Assembly (NCBI GenBank): GCA_021155195.1
Contig: JAJNPV010000006.1
Span: 1 to 37,116 of the forward strand
Direction: 5' to 3'
Source: Ohtaekwangia sp.
GTDB taxonomy: Bacteria; Bacteroidota; Bacteroidia; Cytophagales; Cyclobacteriaceae
DNA: 37,116 bases
A program made the translations under genes and the position numbers. Positions within the stretch are counted from its first letter, which is position 1; the number at the start of each line of letters is the position of its first letter. Shown here piece by piece: positions 1 through 7,471 of the stretch. The notes beneath the pieces are model-generated. The model saw only the letters and a program-made list of their open reading frames with translations, had not been told where the DNA came from and searched no databases.

Positions 1-557
1 ATTGGAAAAAGCAGAAAGGCAAAATCACCCGGCTCCACAGCACGATTGCAAATATCAGGAAAGACTACCTGCACAAAACGACATCTACCATCAGCCAAAA
101 CCACGCCATGATAGTGATAGAAGATTTGCAGATTAGTCATATGAGCAAGAGTGCCAAAGGCACGATTGAAACTAAAGGACGTAACGTTAAGCAGAAATCA
201 GGTTTGAATCGTTCTATCCTAGACCAAGGCTGGTTTGAGTTCAGGCGGCAGCTTGAATACAAGCAAGCATGGGCAGGCGGTCAGGTGTTAGCTGTGAATC
301 CGCGCAACACCAGCCGCACCTGCCCGTGCTGTAGACACGTAGCCAAAGAAAACCGCCAAACACAAGCCAAGTTTGAATGTGTGGAATGCGGCTATGCAGA
401 AAATGCCGATTTGGTCGGTGCAATCAATATATTAGCGGCAGGACATGCCGTCTTAGCGTGTGGAGTGACGGTGCAACAAGACCGCACTGTGAAGCATGAA
501 CCCGCCGAAGGTATCCGCAAGTCATCGCGTGAACCCGTAGGAATCCCCGCTCTTTAG
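1..557 (+). CDS. tnpB: IS200/IS605-family TnpB (OrfB), 3' part, truncated by window edge
   Basis: RNA-guided nuclease of the IS200/IS605 transposons, related to Cas12. The reading frame is open from base 3, so the gene starts upstream of the window and the internal ATG at 108 is not a real start. Visible are the RuvC glutamate in IEDLQ, a zinc finger (CPCC and CVEC pairs) and the last RuvC aspartate in NADLVGAINIL. The stop codon lies inside the right-end hairpin of the element, as is typical for these IS. The N-terminal half and the left end are outside the window, so completeness cannot be judged. It is less similar to the other tnpB in the window (23280-24479) than two copies of one IS would be. 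Confidence 0.9.
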   Translation, partial: WKKQKGKITRLHSTIANIRKDYLHKTTSTISQNHAMIVIEDLQISHMSKSAKGTIETKGRNVKQKSGLNRSILDQGWFEFRRQLEYKQAWAGGQVLAVNPRNTSRTCPCCRHVAKENRQTQAKFECVECGYAENADLVGAINILAAGHAVLACGVTVQQDRTVKHEPAEGIRKSSREPVGIPAL

Positions 558-577
558 GGCGGGGAGGATGTCAAATT
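535..577 (+). repeat. IS200/IS605 right end with hairpin (probable omega-RNA 3' end)
   Basis: An 8-bp stem (CCCCGCTC against GGGCGGGG, one G-T pair) with a TTTA loop at 545-564, followed by GAGGATGTCAA, sits exactly at the tnpB stop codon. This is the usual layout of the right end of IS605-group elements; in this family the guide (omega) RNA is transcribed across this end. The same end occurs alone, in the other orientation, at 3601-3646. The exact cleavage site, near the TCAA at 571-574, is inferred. Confidence 0.75.
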
Positions 578-769
578 TAGATTTTCTAGGGCACCTTCCA
601 AATAATTTAGGTTCAATTTCGTGATCCCGATATTTTCCCGTCTTCCTATTGCTCTGTTAATTGCAGAGCGCGCCTCAGACAGAGGTTTACCAGTAATGGC
701 AATGATGGCACCTGGGCCGCAATAAACTCTTACCTCACTAATTTGGTGCAACTTCAGCATGGTTAACAT
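554..769 (-). CDS. hypothetical small protein whose C-terminus is made from the IS end
   Basis: 71-aa reading frame of unknown function. The middle (VYCGPGAIIAITGKPLSEA) looks like a genuine conserved protein, but the last residues (LTSSPP) and the stop codon come from the IS605 right-end hairpin. The simplest explanation is that the IS inserted within or just behind this gene and replaced its natural 3' end. The start at 769 has no strong ribosome binding site, and a second ATG lies three codons in. No recognised domain. It may be a non-functional remnant. Confidence 0.4.
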   Translation of the reverse strand: MLTMLKLHQISEVRVYCGPGAIIAITGKPLSEARSAINRAIGRRENIGITKLNLNYLEGALENLNLTSSPP

Positions 770-819
770 TCAACTAACTAAGATAAATCAAAAGTAGCAT
801 TTAAAGTTATATTGTCAAT

Positions 820-1983
820 TTACGTCTCAGACCAGCCTAATTTATGCTTTTGCGCTTCCTGAGATCTGACTTTCTCCTCGTCATGTGTGTACATATTCGT
901 TGTTTTTGCATCAGCATGTCGTGCTTCAATTTGTACAAGATAACGATCTATTCCAGCATCCACCTTCTGAGTAATCGAGGTATGCCGCAACCAGTGTGCA
1001 GAAGCCATCATTATTTTCTCTGCCTTATCCTCCTGACCGCCTAGTGACAGCTCGATGGCGGCTCTTTCAAAGAACTCTTTCAGAATTTGATTGATTCTTC
1101 TTGGCTTAATGCCTTGCTTTGTGAAGTCTGGCTGATAATTTTTATTCACGTAGGGTAGGGCGGGGATGTTTTCATTGGTTTTAGGTAGTGGACTCAGGCC
1201 TAAAAACTTCCGCCAGCGCATCATCGCATCCACCATGTCTTTTGGCATGGCCACAGTCGCATCCTTTTCACCTTTGCCAGTCACTTCCCAGAACCAACCG
1301 CCAACCGTGCTCTTGAAATCGCTGAATTTGGTTTTCGATACCTCACTGATACGGCCGCCTAATAATGTAAACGTACTCAGCATGAAGCGCATGCGCTCCT
1401 GGTTGTATCGGTCAGCATCGTTATTCAGTGGCATGGACTCTACCGTGTTCAATAAAGCTGACCACATATCAGGATCAAGAAACCTTTCGACCTTTTTATA
1501 TTGTGTCGGCAGTGATTTGTTCTTGTTGCGCGCGCGTATCAGGCCCAATGGATTGCCACTCAAATAACCGGCATTAACCAGCCAGTTCAAAAGTGAGTTA
1601 ATGCTAGCAATCGATGTTCTTTTGGCTGAATTTGACATCGGTCCAGTAAAAGGGCGCCAATCTTCGGAATCCTTGCTGGTTTTCTTTCCGCACCATTCAG
1701 GCAACGGATTCTCAAGAAATTTTATGTAAGTATCGAAGTCATTGCGCGTCATGCTCGATAGCGGCTTGCCTAGATGGATGACAGACCATATCAGCAGCCT
1801 GGTGCATTCCTTGGTATACCCGCGTAGCGTGTCAGGACTGTTTTCATACTCCCTTAGAAACTCGTTGACTGCTTCAAAGTCTGTGTCGGCATTAATTTGC
1901 TTTAATGTCTTGTCGGCACGGAAATGACCGTTGACACCATTGAGGTTATGGTCTGTGAAGCTGTATGAAATATCGAAGTTCAT
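820..1983 (-). CDS. tyrosine recombinase / phage-type integrase
   Basis: 387-aa site-specific recombinase. An N-terminal SAM-like core-binding domain (about residues 35-150) precedes the catalytic domain. Catalytic residues can be read: R211 in GGRISEV, a lysine near K237-K240 in the beta-hairpin, H330-x-x-R333 in HWLRHT, H356 in EARHAD and the nucleophile Y365 in TTNMYTH. Such enzymes integrate or excise elements or resolve plasmid multimers. No attachment site is evident next to it, so the role is open. It stands alone, with an IS end on one side and the immunity-like genes upstream on the same strand. Length and motifs are complete, so it should be active. Confidence 0.9.
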   Translation of the reverse strand: MNFDISYSFTDHNLNGVNGHFRADKTLKQINADTDFEAVNEFLREYENSPDTLRGYTKECTRLLIWSVIHLGKPLSSMTRNDFDTYIKFLENPLPEWCGKKTSKDSEDWRPFTGPMSNSAKRTSIASINSLLNWLVNAGYLSGNPLGLIRARNKNKSLPTQYKKVERFLDPDMWSALLNTVESMPLNNDADRYNQERMRFMLSTFTLLGGRISEVSKTKFSDFKSTVGGWFWEVTGKGEKDATVAMPKDMVDAMMRWRKFLGLSPLPKTNENIPALPYVNKNYQPDFTKQGIKPRRINQILKEFFERAAIELSLGGQEDKAEKIMMASAHWLRHTSITQKVDAGIDRYLVQIEARHADAKTTNMYTHDEEKVRSQEAQKHKLGWSET

Positions 1984-2007
1984 ATACTCAAATTTGCAAT
2001 TACTTGA

Positions 2008-2319
2008 TTAAGTTGTTTTTCTACGGATGTGCAATACTTTGTTTTTACTTTCTAGATATTTTTTTAGCTGTTCCATACCATCCCATCCTTCTGTAGTGTC
2101 TTCTGGAATAAACCACTTGGCACCGTTTTTAATCCATTCTTTGCGAAACTCTTCGTATACCTTCAAAAAATCAGCTTCTGATTTTGCTTGTATATCTTCC
2201 AGACCGAACTGAATTCCGCATGATTCACATATTTCATCTGCTGGGCTGTTCTCATCCCAAGGCAGAAAATCTAGACCGTAACCACAAACTGGGCAATGAG
2301 CGATGATGTTTTGTTTCAC
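2008..2319 (-). CDS. Cys4 (CPCC-like) putative immunity protein, paralog 1
   Basis: 103 aa. Two cysteine pairs (CPVC near residue 9, CESC near residue 31) would form a zinc ribbon, followed by a helical region rich in Trp (EWIKNGAKWF, EGWDG). The pattern recalls the cysteine-rich CPCC family, often found as immunity genes in polymorphic toxin loci (family assignment is inference). Clear paralog of the next gene (2341-2652) and of 18177-18467, which overlaps a secreted toxin gene. Twenty-one bases separate it from 2341-2652, so both are probably in one operon behind the broken toxin gene. A spare or diverged immunity copy is the best guess. Confidence 0.7.
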   Translation of the reverse strand: MKQNIIAHCPVCGYGLDFLPWDENSPADEICESCGIQFGLEDIQAKSEADFLKVYEEFRKEWIKNGAKWFIPEDTTEGWDGMEQLKKYLESKNKVLHIRRKTT

Positions 2320-2340
2320 ATGCGTAATCTTTTACTTAAT

Positions 2341-2652
2341 TTATTCTCTACAGATATGCAACACTTTATTGTTACTTTCTAAATATGCTTTAAGTTGTTC
2401 ATCAGCACTCCATCCTTTAGGTTTAGGTTTAGATGAAAACCACTTTGCTCCGTTTTTAAACCATTCCCTTCGATAAGCTTCGTAAATGCTAACAAACTCA
2501 TCCTCACTTTTAGCTTTTATATCCTCTAATCCAAACTGAATTCCGCAAGACGAGCAAATTTCGTCGGAAGGACAATCATCTTCCCAAGGAAAAAAGGTTA
2601 ATCCGTATCCACAAACAGGGCAGTGGGCTTTAATATTTTTCGGTTCACTCAT
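2341..2652 (-). CDS. Cys4 (CPCC-like) putative immunity protein, paralog 2
   Basis: 103 aa with CPVC (about residue 11) and CSSC (about residue 33) pairs and the same Trp-rich C-terminal half as its neighbour. Its ATG overlaps the stop codon of the upstream toxin frame in ATGAGTGA, the same overlap used at 18460-18467 (ATGAGTAA). This argues for translational coupling and for it being the cognate immunity of the toxin encoded at 2645-3222. Cytoplasmic, no signal peptide. Immunity function is inferred from position and from recurrence with paralogous toxins. Confidence 0.72.
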   Translation of the reverse strand: MSEPKNIKAHCPVCGYGLTFFPWEDDCPSDEICSSCGIQFGLEDIKAKSEDEFVSIYEAYRREWFKNGAKWFSSKPKPKGWSADEQLKAYLESNNKVLHICRE

Positions 2653-3222
2653 TTATTTCCACTCCCTTCTGATCATCAAAATAGTCTTTACGCCCCGGCT
2701 TGAAATATGTTTTAGTTTTTCCTTTATTGTCGTAAGAGCCAAATTCATTTGTTTCAGGATTCCACATTCGAGTAACGCCTCTCTTGTCTATTTTTTTTCT
2801 TATGACATGGTTTTTTCTTGAGCTGTAAAAGTCTGTTGCTTTTCTGCATAATCTTTAGCATCAGTTGAATTAAAATCATGGCCGTGCTTTAAGTAGTGCT
2901 CTTCTAGTAACTCATGGTTTGCCCAGTTAGTTTCTTTAGATATTTTTTCGTAATCATTATTTTTGCTTTTTTTGTCAATATGATTGTTTTCTTCAGTAAC
3001 CGAACCTTTAGAACTGGAGAATAATCCTGCAGCAGCAACTGCTGAAGCGGATACTGCCTTGTATTTGTTTTTCTTTTTATTCTTTTTGAATTTTACTGGT
3101 GACGAATGGCTTTGTTTTCCCCATCCATGTGAACCTCCAAAACTGCCGCGCTTAGCAGCTTCTGAGTTTATTGAAAAAGAGAATGCTATTAATATTAAAA
3201 ATAATTTAAAGAATTTAGACAT
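2645..3222 (-). pseudogene. secreted mini-toxin A, frameshifted
   Basis: The intact frame from 3222 gives a signal peptide (LFLILIAFSFSINSEA), the basic motif GGSHGWGKQSHSS, a Lys-rich linker and NWANHELLEEHYLKHGHDFN, and stops early at 2800. In another frame from about 2840 to 2645 the sequence continues as the missing toxin domain: RMWNPETNEFGSY, KTKTYFKPGRKDYFDDQ, ending VEINE exactly as in the intact paralog at 18460-19002. One extra A in the coding-strand A run (plus-strand T run at 2840-2843) would restore a single frame of about 192 codons. The C-terminal domain resembles the RNase (BECR-fold) modules at the ends of CdiA-like toxins (recalled pattern, not searched). It could be a true pseudogene, a sequencing error or a frameshifting signal. 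Confidence 0.8.
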
Positions 3223-3230
3223 ACATGTTC

Positions 3231-3449
3231 TTATCTTGATCTAGTTCTTTCACGAGTACCGGACTTTTCGTTTGTGTAGGTCGTGGCTCTTTGTTTCGTC
3301 ACTTCGTTATCTTCGGCCAACAGTTTTTTTCCAGCTTCTTCTTTTTTTCTTTTCAGCATGTTAACGAAGTTGATCGCCAGCTGTTGCACATGAATACATT
3401 CTTCAGGCGGTGCGCCGTTGGGACATTTAAAGTTAGGAAATATATTCAT
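3231..3449 (-). CDS. hypothetical 72-aa protein upstream of toxin A
   Basis: Small basic protein of unknown function, eight bases upstream of the toxin A start and so in the same transcript. An N-terminal Cys-containing segment (CPNGAPPEECIHVQQ) is followed by a charged helix with many Lys, Arg and Glu. No signal peptide or membrane segment. A purine-rich AGAGGA lies 10-12 bases before the ATG, a little far. A consensus-like promoter lies at 3487-3514. It might be an accessory of the toxin cassette, but there is no counterpart at the other toxin loci. Confidence 0.55.
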   Translation of the reverse strand: MNIFPNFKCPNGAPPEECIHVQQLAINFVNMLKRKKEEAGKKLLAEDNEVTKQRATTYTNEKSGTRERTRSR

Positions 3450-3486
3450 GCTGTCAAATTCCTCTAGGAATGATTACGATATATAA

Positions 3487-3514
3487 AGGATATATCGAAA
3501 GCTTGTTTTGTCAA
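3487..3514 (-). promoter_or_regulatory. putative promoter for the 3449-2008 operon
   Basis: On the minus strand TTGACA (3514-3509), 16 bases, then TATCCT (3492-3487). It lies 38 bases before the first ATG and faces the toxin A/immunity genes. Confidence 0.45.
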
Positions 3515-3600
3515 AAATACAGATTTTTAATATATTGCTGACTATTCCAGTAGTCAGCAATCATAATAACATGCTCTTTATTATTAGGAAATTTCGCACG

Positions 3601-3646
3601 CTTGACATCCTCCCCGCCCTAAAGTGCGGGGATTCCTACAGGTTCA
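3601..3646 (-). repeat. solo IS200/IS605 right end
   Basis: Read on the minus strand this is almost the same sequence as the tnpB right end at 535-577: a GTAGGAATCCCCGC lead-in, an 8-bp stem with TTTA loop (hairpin 3612-3631) and GAGGATGTCAAG. No transposase gene is attached; the upstream flank on this strand is the 78-aa gene at 3649-3885. It is a remnant of a deleted element or an end usable in trans. Confidence 0.75.
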
Positions 3647-3648
3647 AG

Positions 3649-3885
3649 CTATTTCTGGCATAAACAAGGTTTACTCAATATCACATGTCTTTCCGCTGCA
3701 ACACGGTAAAGTTTAGCTGGATTCGAGCCTCTAGCAAGAAAGATGCCTTTCTTTGGATGAGAAAGTAGCTCTAAATCATTGGCACTCTTATGAATGTGGC
3801 AGTCAGGATAGGCTCCTTTAACAATGCGCATACACTCTTTGTTGGTAAGATGATTACTCATTATCTCTTGTGTATTTAATTCCAT
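3649..3885 (-). CDS. hypothetical 78-aa protein
   Basis: Unknown function. Contains a short helical start, then HPKKGIFLARGSNPAKLYRV, which reads like a small alpha/beta domain, and a C-terminal Cys pair (CLC). The gene ends three bases from a solo IS right end, so its original 3' end may have been altered. The start at 3885 has no clear ribosome binding site; a second ATG is at codon 9. The upstream gap (3886-4022) shows nothing recognisable. Confidence 0.5.
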   Translation of the reverse strand: MELNTQEIMSNHLTNKECMRIVKGAYPDCHIHKSANDLELLSHPKKGIFLARGSNPAKLYRVAAERHVILSKPCLCQK

Positions 3886-4022
3886 ACCATCTTTTTAATT
3901 GTTGATTTCTAAGAACGCAATTTGTAATTCTGTGGCATATCAATGGCAATTCCAAATACGTCCCGGTGCAGTATTACACTCATCAGATAGGTGGAAAAAT
4001 AAATTTAATCCATTTATGCTTG

Positions 4023-6056
4023 CTAAAAGCTGCTAACAGCAACTGATGCCGCTTTTTTCTTTGCGAACTGTTTATTCTCTGCAACACCTTTAAATGTCTT
4101 CTTTGAACCGAAGTTGAGATTCAGCGTACATTCGAACATAGGTGGCACTTCAGATAATTGCTTAAATACATATTCAGGTAGCGCATATTGATTTTTTTGC
4201 GCTATCTCTTGCAGGTACCCCACTGGATTTTCTGTACTGGACTGAGCTGGCTTATTTGTGTCTTTTGAACCGTCATTCACTACCCTTAATTTCTTTAGCA
4301 CATCCCTAGACGCCAGTGCTTCGGCTTCTTTCTTAGATATGGCTCGACCGGATTCACCGCTATACGTTTTTCCGTCGCATGTTACTTCAACGCTTGCACT
4401 AAACACCATCGCATGTGAAGGTCCTTTGCCAGATGATGAAAATATTGGCATTGGCCATTTATATTTCTGGCACAACTCCTGTAATTCACCTTTGTAATTC
4501 TTGTTGGGATTGGGGCGTTTGACAGAGTCCTCTCCTATAACGGCAGTCTCCATTTGAATGTTCATCAGTTTAGCAACTAACCACGCTGCAGCTGATTGCT
4601 CTGCCGCTTTCTTCTGAGAGCCTGTCCCAAACGTTTCATGATAGATGCCGTTTTTGTCTTTTAGGGACGCTGTGGCATTAAAGGTTTCGGAGCTCTGGCT
4701 GCTGTTGATATTAAGTTCGCTAATAAATTGATTATTTGTGGCATGCATTAGCATATTAAAAGCCTTCGCATGGTGTGAACCCAACCATTTCGCAAATCTG
4801 GTTTTTAAACCTTCCGGTAATTCAGTATCCCCAATATCCATCATTAGGGCGTCAGACAATTTATCCGAGAGCAGATCCATATCCATGCGTCTAACAAGTT
4901 CATCCGCTAATACCTCTGGCATTTCTCCACTTTGTCCCACCAATTTGATTGCCTGTGATAACTCATGTTCAGCCAATTTCTGCAAATTACCGTTCTGCAT
5001 AGCCCGTTGTGCGGTTCTGGCCACTATAACCTTGAAGCCATCGGAACGTTCCTGTTTGCGCCTTTCCAGCGCCTCATTAAGATCGTTTGCCAGCGCGTCC
5101 AATACATCGATGTCGTAAGGCAATTCATCTTTACTTAAAAATGCGAGCAGTTGCCTTAGATTTACCAGGTCTGCATATCTTCGCAATGGTGAGGTGATAT
5201 GTAGGTAATAAGGCAGATTCAATCCATAATGCCCCGTAACATGGGCTCCATAATTAGCTTTACTGGCTATAGCACTGAACTGTTGCTTTATGGTCTCTTC
5301 GTCGTAATTTTTGGAATTTATCCAACCTTCCAGTGTTTCAGCCATCTTATCTGCTTTTGGTGCCGATAGTTTTGGTTCATGGTTGCGGTATATCACAGGT
5401 ATGTTGTGAACCAACATATAGCGTGCCGCCAACGAATTTGCCAATATCATCATTTCCTGAACAATAATATTGCCTATGGATTCTTCCGCGCTTTTTAAAT
5501 GCTTAATATTACCCTCCTCGTCTGTCATGATTAGACGGGATAGATCAAACATTGCTAATGCGCCATGATTTCTGCGCGACTGGAGCAGGCTTTTAGCTAA
5601 ATTTGAGGCCATCACCAGCATCGTATTGGCTGAATGTTCGCTATCATTCAATATGGATGGAATGTCTTTATAAGATATTCTCTGGCTTACAGTGATTTTT
5701 TCACTGAAAATATCTACTGAGGTGGTTTCCAGATCGTTGGATATCCAGATGTCAAATACCAGCGCCTTGCGCTGTTTTCCAACAACCAGGCTTGATTGTT
5801 CTTCCGATATGTGCGCCGGCAGCATCCTGCGTACTGGCTTATCTCGGATATAGGCAGTAGCAGCTATCAACTTGGCCTGCACATCCTCTGTGCTGTCTAT
5901 TTTTACTACTTTAGCCGGGTTAGCGATTGCCACAAGTATTTTGTAGCCAGTAGCTATCTTTTCTAAATAAATAGCATCGTCTATATCTTTAGTGGATTCA
6001 CTGTCTATTGTGACAAATGGTATTTTTGAGAACATCGTTGTGTTGGATTCTGTCAT
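4023..6056 (-). CDS. RNB-domain exoribonuclease fused to three dsRNA-binding domains
   Basis: 677 aa. The RNase II/R catalytic (RNB) domain begins almost at the N-terminus: TIDSESTKDIDDAI (about 16-29) supplies the metal-binding aspartates and HITSPLRRYADLVNLRQL (about 286-303) the conserved Arg motif. Enzymes of this family degrade RNA 3' to 5'. The usual N-terminal cold-shock domains and the C-terminal S1 domain are missing. Instead the C-terminal third holds three segments fitting the dsRBD pattern: about 432-498 (GTGSQKKAAEQSAAAWLVAKL), 518-591 (GPSHAMVF, SKKEAEALASRDVLKKL) and 610-676 (FAKKKAASVAVSSF). The fusion suggests action on structured or duplex RNA, such as sense/antisense pairs. 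Substrate and partners are unknown. No Shine-Dalgarno sequence is obvious before 6056. Confidence 0.88.
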   Translation of the reverse strand: MTESNTTMFSKIPFVTIDSESTKDIDDAIYLEKIATGYKILVAIANPAKVVKIDSTEDVQAKLIAATAYIRDKPVRRMLPAHISEEQSSLVVGKQRKALVFDIWISNDLETTSVDIFSEKITVSQRISYKDIPSILNDSEHSANTMLVMASNLAKSLLQSRRNHGALAMFDLSRLIMTDEEGNIKHLKSAEESIGNIIVQEMMILANSLAARYMLVHNIPVIYRNHEPKLSAPKADKMAETLEGWINSKNYDEETIKQQFSAIASKANYGAHVTGHYGLNLPYYLHITSPLRRYADLVNLRQLLAFLSKDELPYDIDVLDALANDLNEALERRKQERSDGFKVIVARTAQRAMQNGNLQKLAEHELSQAIKLVGQSGEMPEVLADELVRRMDMDLLSDKLSDALMMDIGDTELPEGLKTRFAKWLGSHHAKAFNMLMHATNNQFISELNINSSQSSETFNATASLKDKNGIYHETFGTGSQKKAAEQSAAAWLVAKLMNIQMETAVIGEDSVKRPNPNKNYKGELQELCQKYKWPMPIFSSSGKGPSHAMVFSASVEVTCDGKTYSGESGRAISKKEAEALASRDVLKKLRVVNDGSKDTNKPAQSSTENPVGYLQEIAQKNQYALPEYVFKQLSEVPPMFECTLNLNFGSKKTFKGVAENKQFAKKKAASVAVSSF

Positions 6057-6118
6057 CGTCTATTTTTCGTCAATGTGACGGTAGTCATAATGTAGATTAT
6101 ATTCTGGTTTTTCTATGG

Positions 6119-6619
6119 TTATCCGGCGCGTTTCTTAAAAATTTCCAGTGCCTGTGCCGCATCCATGAAATTCAGTACCTGCTCGGCATCCAGTTTCGAT
6201 TTCACTTCCTGTTGGTTCGCCATATAGCGTTGCATCTGATCTTTACTCACCACATTGGATTGATAGAGAAATTCAGAGCCTTTAACGGTGTATAGCAGTC
6301 GTTTAGAGATGGTTTTTTTAAAGTCCTGCTCAACCAGATAATCATTCAACAGGTCTGAGATCAGAAAATCAGGATTAATGTCCAGATAGACATCGTTACC
6401 TTTGGCATCCTTGAAATCGCATTTGTGCTTTGGCAGGGTTTTGGCATAGTCATCCAAGCGTTGATACAAATCATTAGACTGGTAGCTATTCGAGCCTCCA
6501 TGACCTGCATTGCTAACTAAACCGGCCTTTTTCCCGTCAATATACACAGACGCCTGAAAGCAGTGTGTTTCTTCGCTGGCGAAGGCGGAGTATTTGATGT
6601 TTTTCAGTGTGATATTCAT
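6119..6619 (-). CDS. hypothetical 166-aa protein
   Basis: Unrecognised. The first part (FQASVYIDGKKAGLVSNAGH, then GGSNSY) looks like a beta-sheet domain with a Gly/Asn-rich loop; the second half is helical and charged. Cytoplasmic, no signal peptide or membrane segment. The ATG at 6619 is preceded by AGGA about eight bases upstream, and a promoter-like pair lies at 6647-6673. It could be co-transcribed with the downstream RNB gene, whose start is 62 bases after the stop codon. Confidence 0.65.
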   Translation of the reverse strand: MNITLKNIKYSAFASEETHCFQASVYIDGKKAGLVSNAGHGGSNSYQSNDLYQRLDDYAKTLPKHKCDFKDAKGNDVYLDINPDFLISDLLNDYLVEQDFKKTISKRLLYTVKGSEFLYQSNVVSKDQMQRYMANQQEVKSKLDAEQVLNFMDAAQALEIFKKRAG

Positions 6620-6646
6620 TTCTCAATTCCTAAAGTAGATGAGTCC

Positions 6647-6673
6647 ATTCTAAGGAAATTTGAGAATTGTCAA
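6647..6673 (-). promoter_or_regulatory. putative promoter for the 6619 gene
   Basis: Minus strand TTGACA (6673-6668), 15 bases, TAGAAT (6652-6647). Spacing is short for a sigma-70 promoter, but both boxes are close to consensus. Confidence 0.35.
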
Positions 6674-6737
6674 TTTTTCAGGGCGAGATACGTGCAAGTC
6701 CTGTAGTGACGCGAAAGAATAATTAATTCCTAAAAAT

Positions 6738-6765
6738 TTGACAGGTTAGTGTATGGGGTTAAAAT
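6738..6765 (+). promoter_or_regulatory. putative sigma-70 promoter for the 6844-7819 operon
   Basis: TTGACA at 6738-6743, 16 bases, TAAAAT at 6760-6765. It is followed by about 75 bases of leader and TTTAGGAG before the ATG at 6844. Confidence 0.55.
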
Positions 6766-6843
6766 CAAATTAAATATCGGCCTTTGCCGTATGACTCGCA
6801 CCTCGGAGTACAGGGGCCTTAAAATAAACTTTAGGAGAACAGC

Positions 6844-7248
6844 ATGTCTAAACAACCACATTACTTTGCCATCATTGGCACCAGCAGTGCAGCTTATGGC
6901 GGTGTGCGCTGGAGTATCACGGCTTACAACTCGCAAGCAGACATCATCAGTTACGCACAGGATGAGTGTGTTAAAACAGGAGCTACTTTGGAAGATGTTG
7001 CTGGCATTAAGTGGAATGGTGTCAATCCTGACGAGGATGGTGACTTTGAAAATTATGAACCTGAGCGAGAGTTTCGAGAGGGTGAATTGTTTCAGGCAGC
7101 TTTAACTAAGCTGAACGACGATTGCCGAACTTATAAAATCTTTGACGATTCAAATAAAGACGAGATTGAATCGTTCCTCATGGAGGCTGAGGCTGTGGGT
7201 CATGGAGACCATGCTAAAGAGTTGGTGCAGAGCTTCGCCAATGGCTAA
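6844..7248 (+). CDS. hypothetical 134-aa protein, first gene of a three-gene operon
   Basis: Unknown function. The start at 6844 is fixed by TTTAGGAG nine bases upstream. The N-terminal 35 residues (HYFAIIGTSSAAYGGVRWS) look like the core of an alpha/beta domain; the rest is acidic and helical. The next gene begins inside its stop region (ATGGCTAA), so the two are translationally coupled. A longer frame-shifted reading in 6749-7105 is a shadow. Plasmid-type small operon; no function proposed. Confidence 0.65.
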   Translation: MSKQPHYFAIIGTSSAAYGGVRWSITAYNSQADIISYAQDECVKTGATLEDVAGIKWNGVNPDEDGDFENYEPEREFREGELFQAALTKLNDDCRTYKIFDDSNKDEIESFLMEAEAVGHGDHAKELVQSFANG

Positions 7249-7471
7249 AAACCATCGTAACCGCTCATGGCGTGCACAGTGGAATGTAGAAAAGGTGAGC
7301 CGCACTGCCCTGCATAAATCTGGGGTAGTGGCCAGGGTTTCACCGTCACCTACAGACAGTACCAAAGACCGTATCTCATTGGAAAACACCATTAACATTG
7401 ACCTTGCCCGCTGGGATTTAGGCAAGCTAACTGAACAAGCCATGCAATTGTGGCTTGAAGGAGAACTCTAA
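7241..7471 (+). CDS. hypothetical 76-aa basic protein
   Basis: Starts at ATG 7241, which overlaps the stop of the preceding gene in ATGGCTAA; the upstream extension of this frame to 7142 lies within that gene and is not credible. The N-terminus is strongly basic (KNHRNRSWRAQW), possibly nucleic-acid-binding; the remainder ends in an amphipathic helix. The next gene starts at the base after the stop. Function unknown. Confidence 0.55.
   Translation: MAKNHRNRSWRAQWNVEKVSRTALHKSGVVARVSPSPTDSTKDRISLENTINIDLARWDLGKLTEQAMQLWLEGEL

Noticed and set aside
108..557. tnpB starting at the ATG at 108 as a complete short gene
   Set aside because: The frame is open to the window edge with TnpB-like sequence before it, so the gene is cut by the window.
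4738..5118. 126-codon plus-strand frame inside the RNB nuclease gene
   Set aside because: Shadow of the catalytic gene on the opposite strand; no support of its own.
7142..7240. Upstream extension of the 7241 gene
   Set aside because: It lies wholly within the preceding gene; the coupled ATG at 7241 is better placed.
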